DNA of 5,188 nt from Candidatus Faecivivens stercoravium (GTDB taxonomy: Bacteria; Bacillota; Clostridia; Oscillospirales; Ruminococcaceae). How positions within the stretch are numbered: the stretch's first letter is position 1; each line of letters starts with the position of its first letter. The notes below the pieces were generated by a model that made no database searches, had not been told where the DNA came from, and was given only the letters and a program-made list of their open reading frames with translations. The DNA lies in NCBI GenBank assembly GCA_018712425.1, contig DVHA01000231.1, forward strand, positions 1 to 5,188. The letters run 5' to 3'. Shown here piece after piece: positions 3,918 to 5,188 of this stretch. Position numbers and translations under genes: made by a program.

Positions 3918-5180
3918 ATGCGCGAAGAATCCATCCTGAAAGCCTATGAACTGGCCAAAGAGGCCTACGCCGAGATCGGGGTCGATACCGACGCCGCCAT
4001 CGAAAAGGTGAAAGCGGTGCCGGTGTCGATGAACTGCTGGCAGGGCGACGACATCGCCGGCTTCCTCTTTAAGGACAACGCCCTCTCGGGCGGCATCCAG
4101 GTCACCGGCCACTACCCCGGGGCCGCGCGGAATGTCGATGAGCTGCGGGCCGACGCCGAAAAGGCGATGAGCCTCATCCCCGGCACCAAAAAGTTCAACC
4201 TCCACGCGATCTACGCCGATACCACCGAAAAGGTCGATTTAAACGAGCTGGAGCCCCGGCATTTTGAATCCTGGGTCGAATGGGCGAAAAAGCTGGGGAT
4301 CGGCCTCGACTTCAACCCCACCTGCTTCTCCCACCCGATGGCCGATTCCGGCTTCACCATCTCCTCGGCCGACAAGAACGTCCAGGACTTCTGGGTCGAG
4401 CACTGCATCCGCTCCCGCAAGATCGCCGAGTACTTCGGCCAGACCCTTGGCAAACAGTGCGTCACCAACTACTGGTTCCCCGACGGCTATAAGGATACCC
4501 CCGTCGACCGGGAAGGCCCCCGCCGCCGGATGATGGAAGGGCTTGACCGGGTGTTCGCCGGTGAGATCGACGAAAAGGCGAACCTCAATGCCGTCGAGTC
4601 GAAGGTCTTCGGCATCGGCGCCGAGAGCTACACCGTCGGCTCCAATGAGTTCTGCATGGGCTACGCCGTCTCCCGGAACAAACTGGTCTGCCTCGACGCC
4701 GGCCATTACCACCCGACCGAATACATCTCCGACAAGGTCAGCTCGGTGCTGCTCTTTACCAAGGAACTGCTGCTCCACGTCTCCCGCCCGGTCCGCTGGG
4801 ACTCCGACCATGTTGTCACGCTGGACGACGAGCTGCAGAACATCGCCCACGCCCTCGTCCGTCCGGGCCTCCTGGACCGCACCCACATCGGGCTGGACTT
4901 CTTCGATGGCTCGATCAACCGGATCGCCGCCTGGGCCATCGGCACCCGGAATATGGAGCGGGCGCTCTTAATCGCCCACCTCGAGCCGACCGGACAGATG
5001 GCGAAGATGGAGCTGGAAGGCGATTACACCGGCAGGCTTGCGATAATGGAAGAGCTCAAATCCTATCCCTTCGCGGCCGTCTGGGACTACTACTGCCTGA
5101 AAGAGGGGGTCCCGGTCCGGGAGGCCTGGCTTAATGAAGTCCGGCAGTATGAGAAGGACGTCCTTTCGAGACGCTGCTGA
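3918..5180 (+). CDS. rhaA: L-rhamnose isomerase (RhaA)
   Basis: A cytoplasmic enzyme that interconverts L-rhamnose and L-rhamnulose, the first step of the pathway, using a divalent metal, normally manganese. From the chosen ATG it has 420 residues, against 419 for E. coli RhaA, and it aligns along its whole length. Recognisable segments are VPVSMNCWQGDD (34-45), LDFNPTCFSHPMADSGFT (130-147), ESKVFGIGAESYTVGSNEF (227-245), CLDAGHYHPTE (258-268), LLLHVSRPVRWDSDHVV (284-300), HIGLDFFDGSINRIAAW (323-339) and the C-terminal YEKDVLSRR. H263, D295 and D297 correspond to the E. coli metal ligands H262, D294 and D296, and other conserved acidic residues such as E227 and D327 are present. It follows rhaB in the usual B-A order but after a long spacer, so it may be co-transcribed by read-through, have its own promoter, or both. 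No defect is seen. The stop lies 8 bp from the window edge, where rhaD might follow. Confidence 0.98.
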   Translation: MREESILKAYELAKEAYAEIGVDTDAAIEKVKAVPVSMNCWQGDDIAGFLFKDNALSGGIQVTGHYPGAARNVDELRADAEKAMSLIPGTKKFNLHAIYADTTEKVDLNELEPRHFESWVEWAKKLGIGLDFNPTCFSHPMADSGFTISSADKNVQDFWVEHCIRSRKIAEYFGQTLGKQCVTNYWFPDGYKDTPVDREGPRRRMMEGLDRVFAGEIDEKANLNAVESKVFGIGAESYTVGSNEFCMGYAVSRNKLVCLDAGHYHPTEYISDKVSSVLLFTKELLLHVSRPVRWDSDHVVTLDDELQNIAHALVRPGLLDRTHIGLDFFDGSINRIAAWAIGTRNMERALLIAHLEPTGQMAKMELEGDYTGRLAIMEELKSYPFAAVWDYYCLKEGVPVREAWLNEVRQYEKDVLSRRC

Positions 5181-5188
5181 TCCCCTTC

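Noticed and set aside
3732..4205. Minus-strand open frame spanning the spacer and the 5' part of rhaA
   Set aside because: Most of it is the rhaA shadow; the rest runs through inverted repeats and has no credible protein features.
4239..4886. Minus-strand open frame of 215 codons antisense to rhaA
   Set aside because: It mirrors rhaA codons, with low-complexity G/V/A/D composition, no ribosome binding site evidence and no family resemblance.

Overview
The window is part of an L-rhamnose utilisation locus, most likely from an anaerobic Firmicute of the class Clostridia. The grounds are near-consensus sigma-A type promoters (for example TTGACA-17-GATAAT), AGGAGG-type ribosome binding sites, GC-rich coding sequence next to AT-rich intergenic DNA, and a DeoR-family regulator divergent from rhaB. 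The genus cannot be read from the sequence, and a gut origin is only a guess.

Layout. Positions 2-211 hold the 3' end of an unrecognised plus-strand gene that enters from the left edge. A perfect 15-bp hairpin (212-248) serves as a shared terminator for it and for the convergent minus-strand gene at 250-744, a GyrI-like/AraC-type effector-binding domain protein. To the right, also on the minus strand, come a hairpin without a U-run (794-829), a 42-codon small ORF with an almost perfect Shine-Dalgarno (847-975), and a DeoR/GlpR-family regulator (1017-1796). The 183-bp divergent gap 1797-1979 carries back-to-back promoters and an interrupted dyad with one arm on each promoter, a good operator candidate. 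Rhamnulokinase (rhaB, 1980-3446, TTG start) follows on the plus strand. After an unusually long gap of 471 bp comes L-rhamnose isomerase (rhaA, 3918-5180), which ends 8 bp before the right edge.

How the genes fit together. RhaA converts L-rhamnose to L-rhamnulose and RhaB phosphorylates it to L-rhamnulose 1-phosphate. The aldolase RhaD and a transporter, which would complete the pathway, are not in the window. The DeoR protein is the likely local repressor, responding to a pathway sugar or sugar phosphate and acting at the shared promoter region. The effector-binding protein and the partial gene at the left look less GC-rich and may not belong to the rhamnose module.

The main coding content is well-known metabolism, and I see no evidence of a new defence, mobile or biosynthetic system. 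What deserves a second look is the non-coding and small-gene content: the 42-aa ORF beside the regulator, the dyad between the promoters, and the rhaB-rhaA spacer. That spacer contains a long foldback, a 7-nt tandem repeat, a compound foldback with alternative pairings, tandem AT-rich direct repeats and a perfect 14-bp palindrome just upstream of rhaA.
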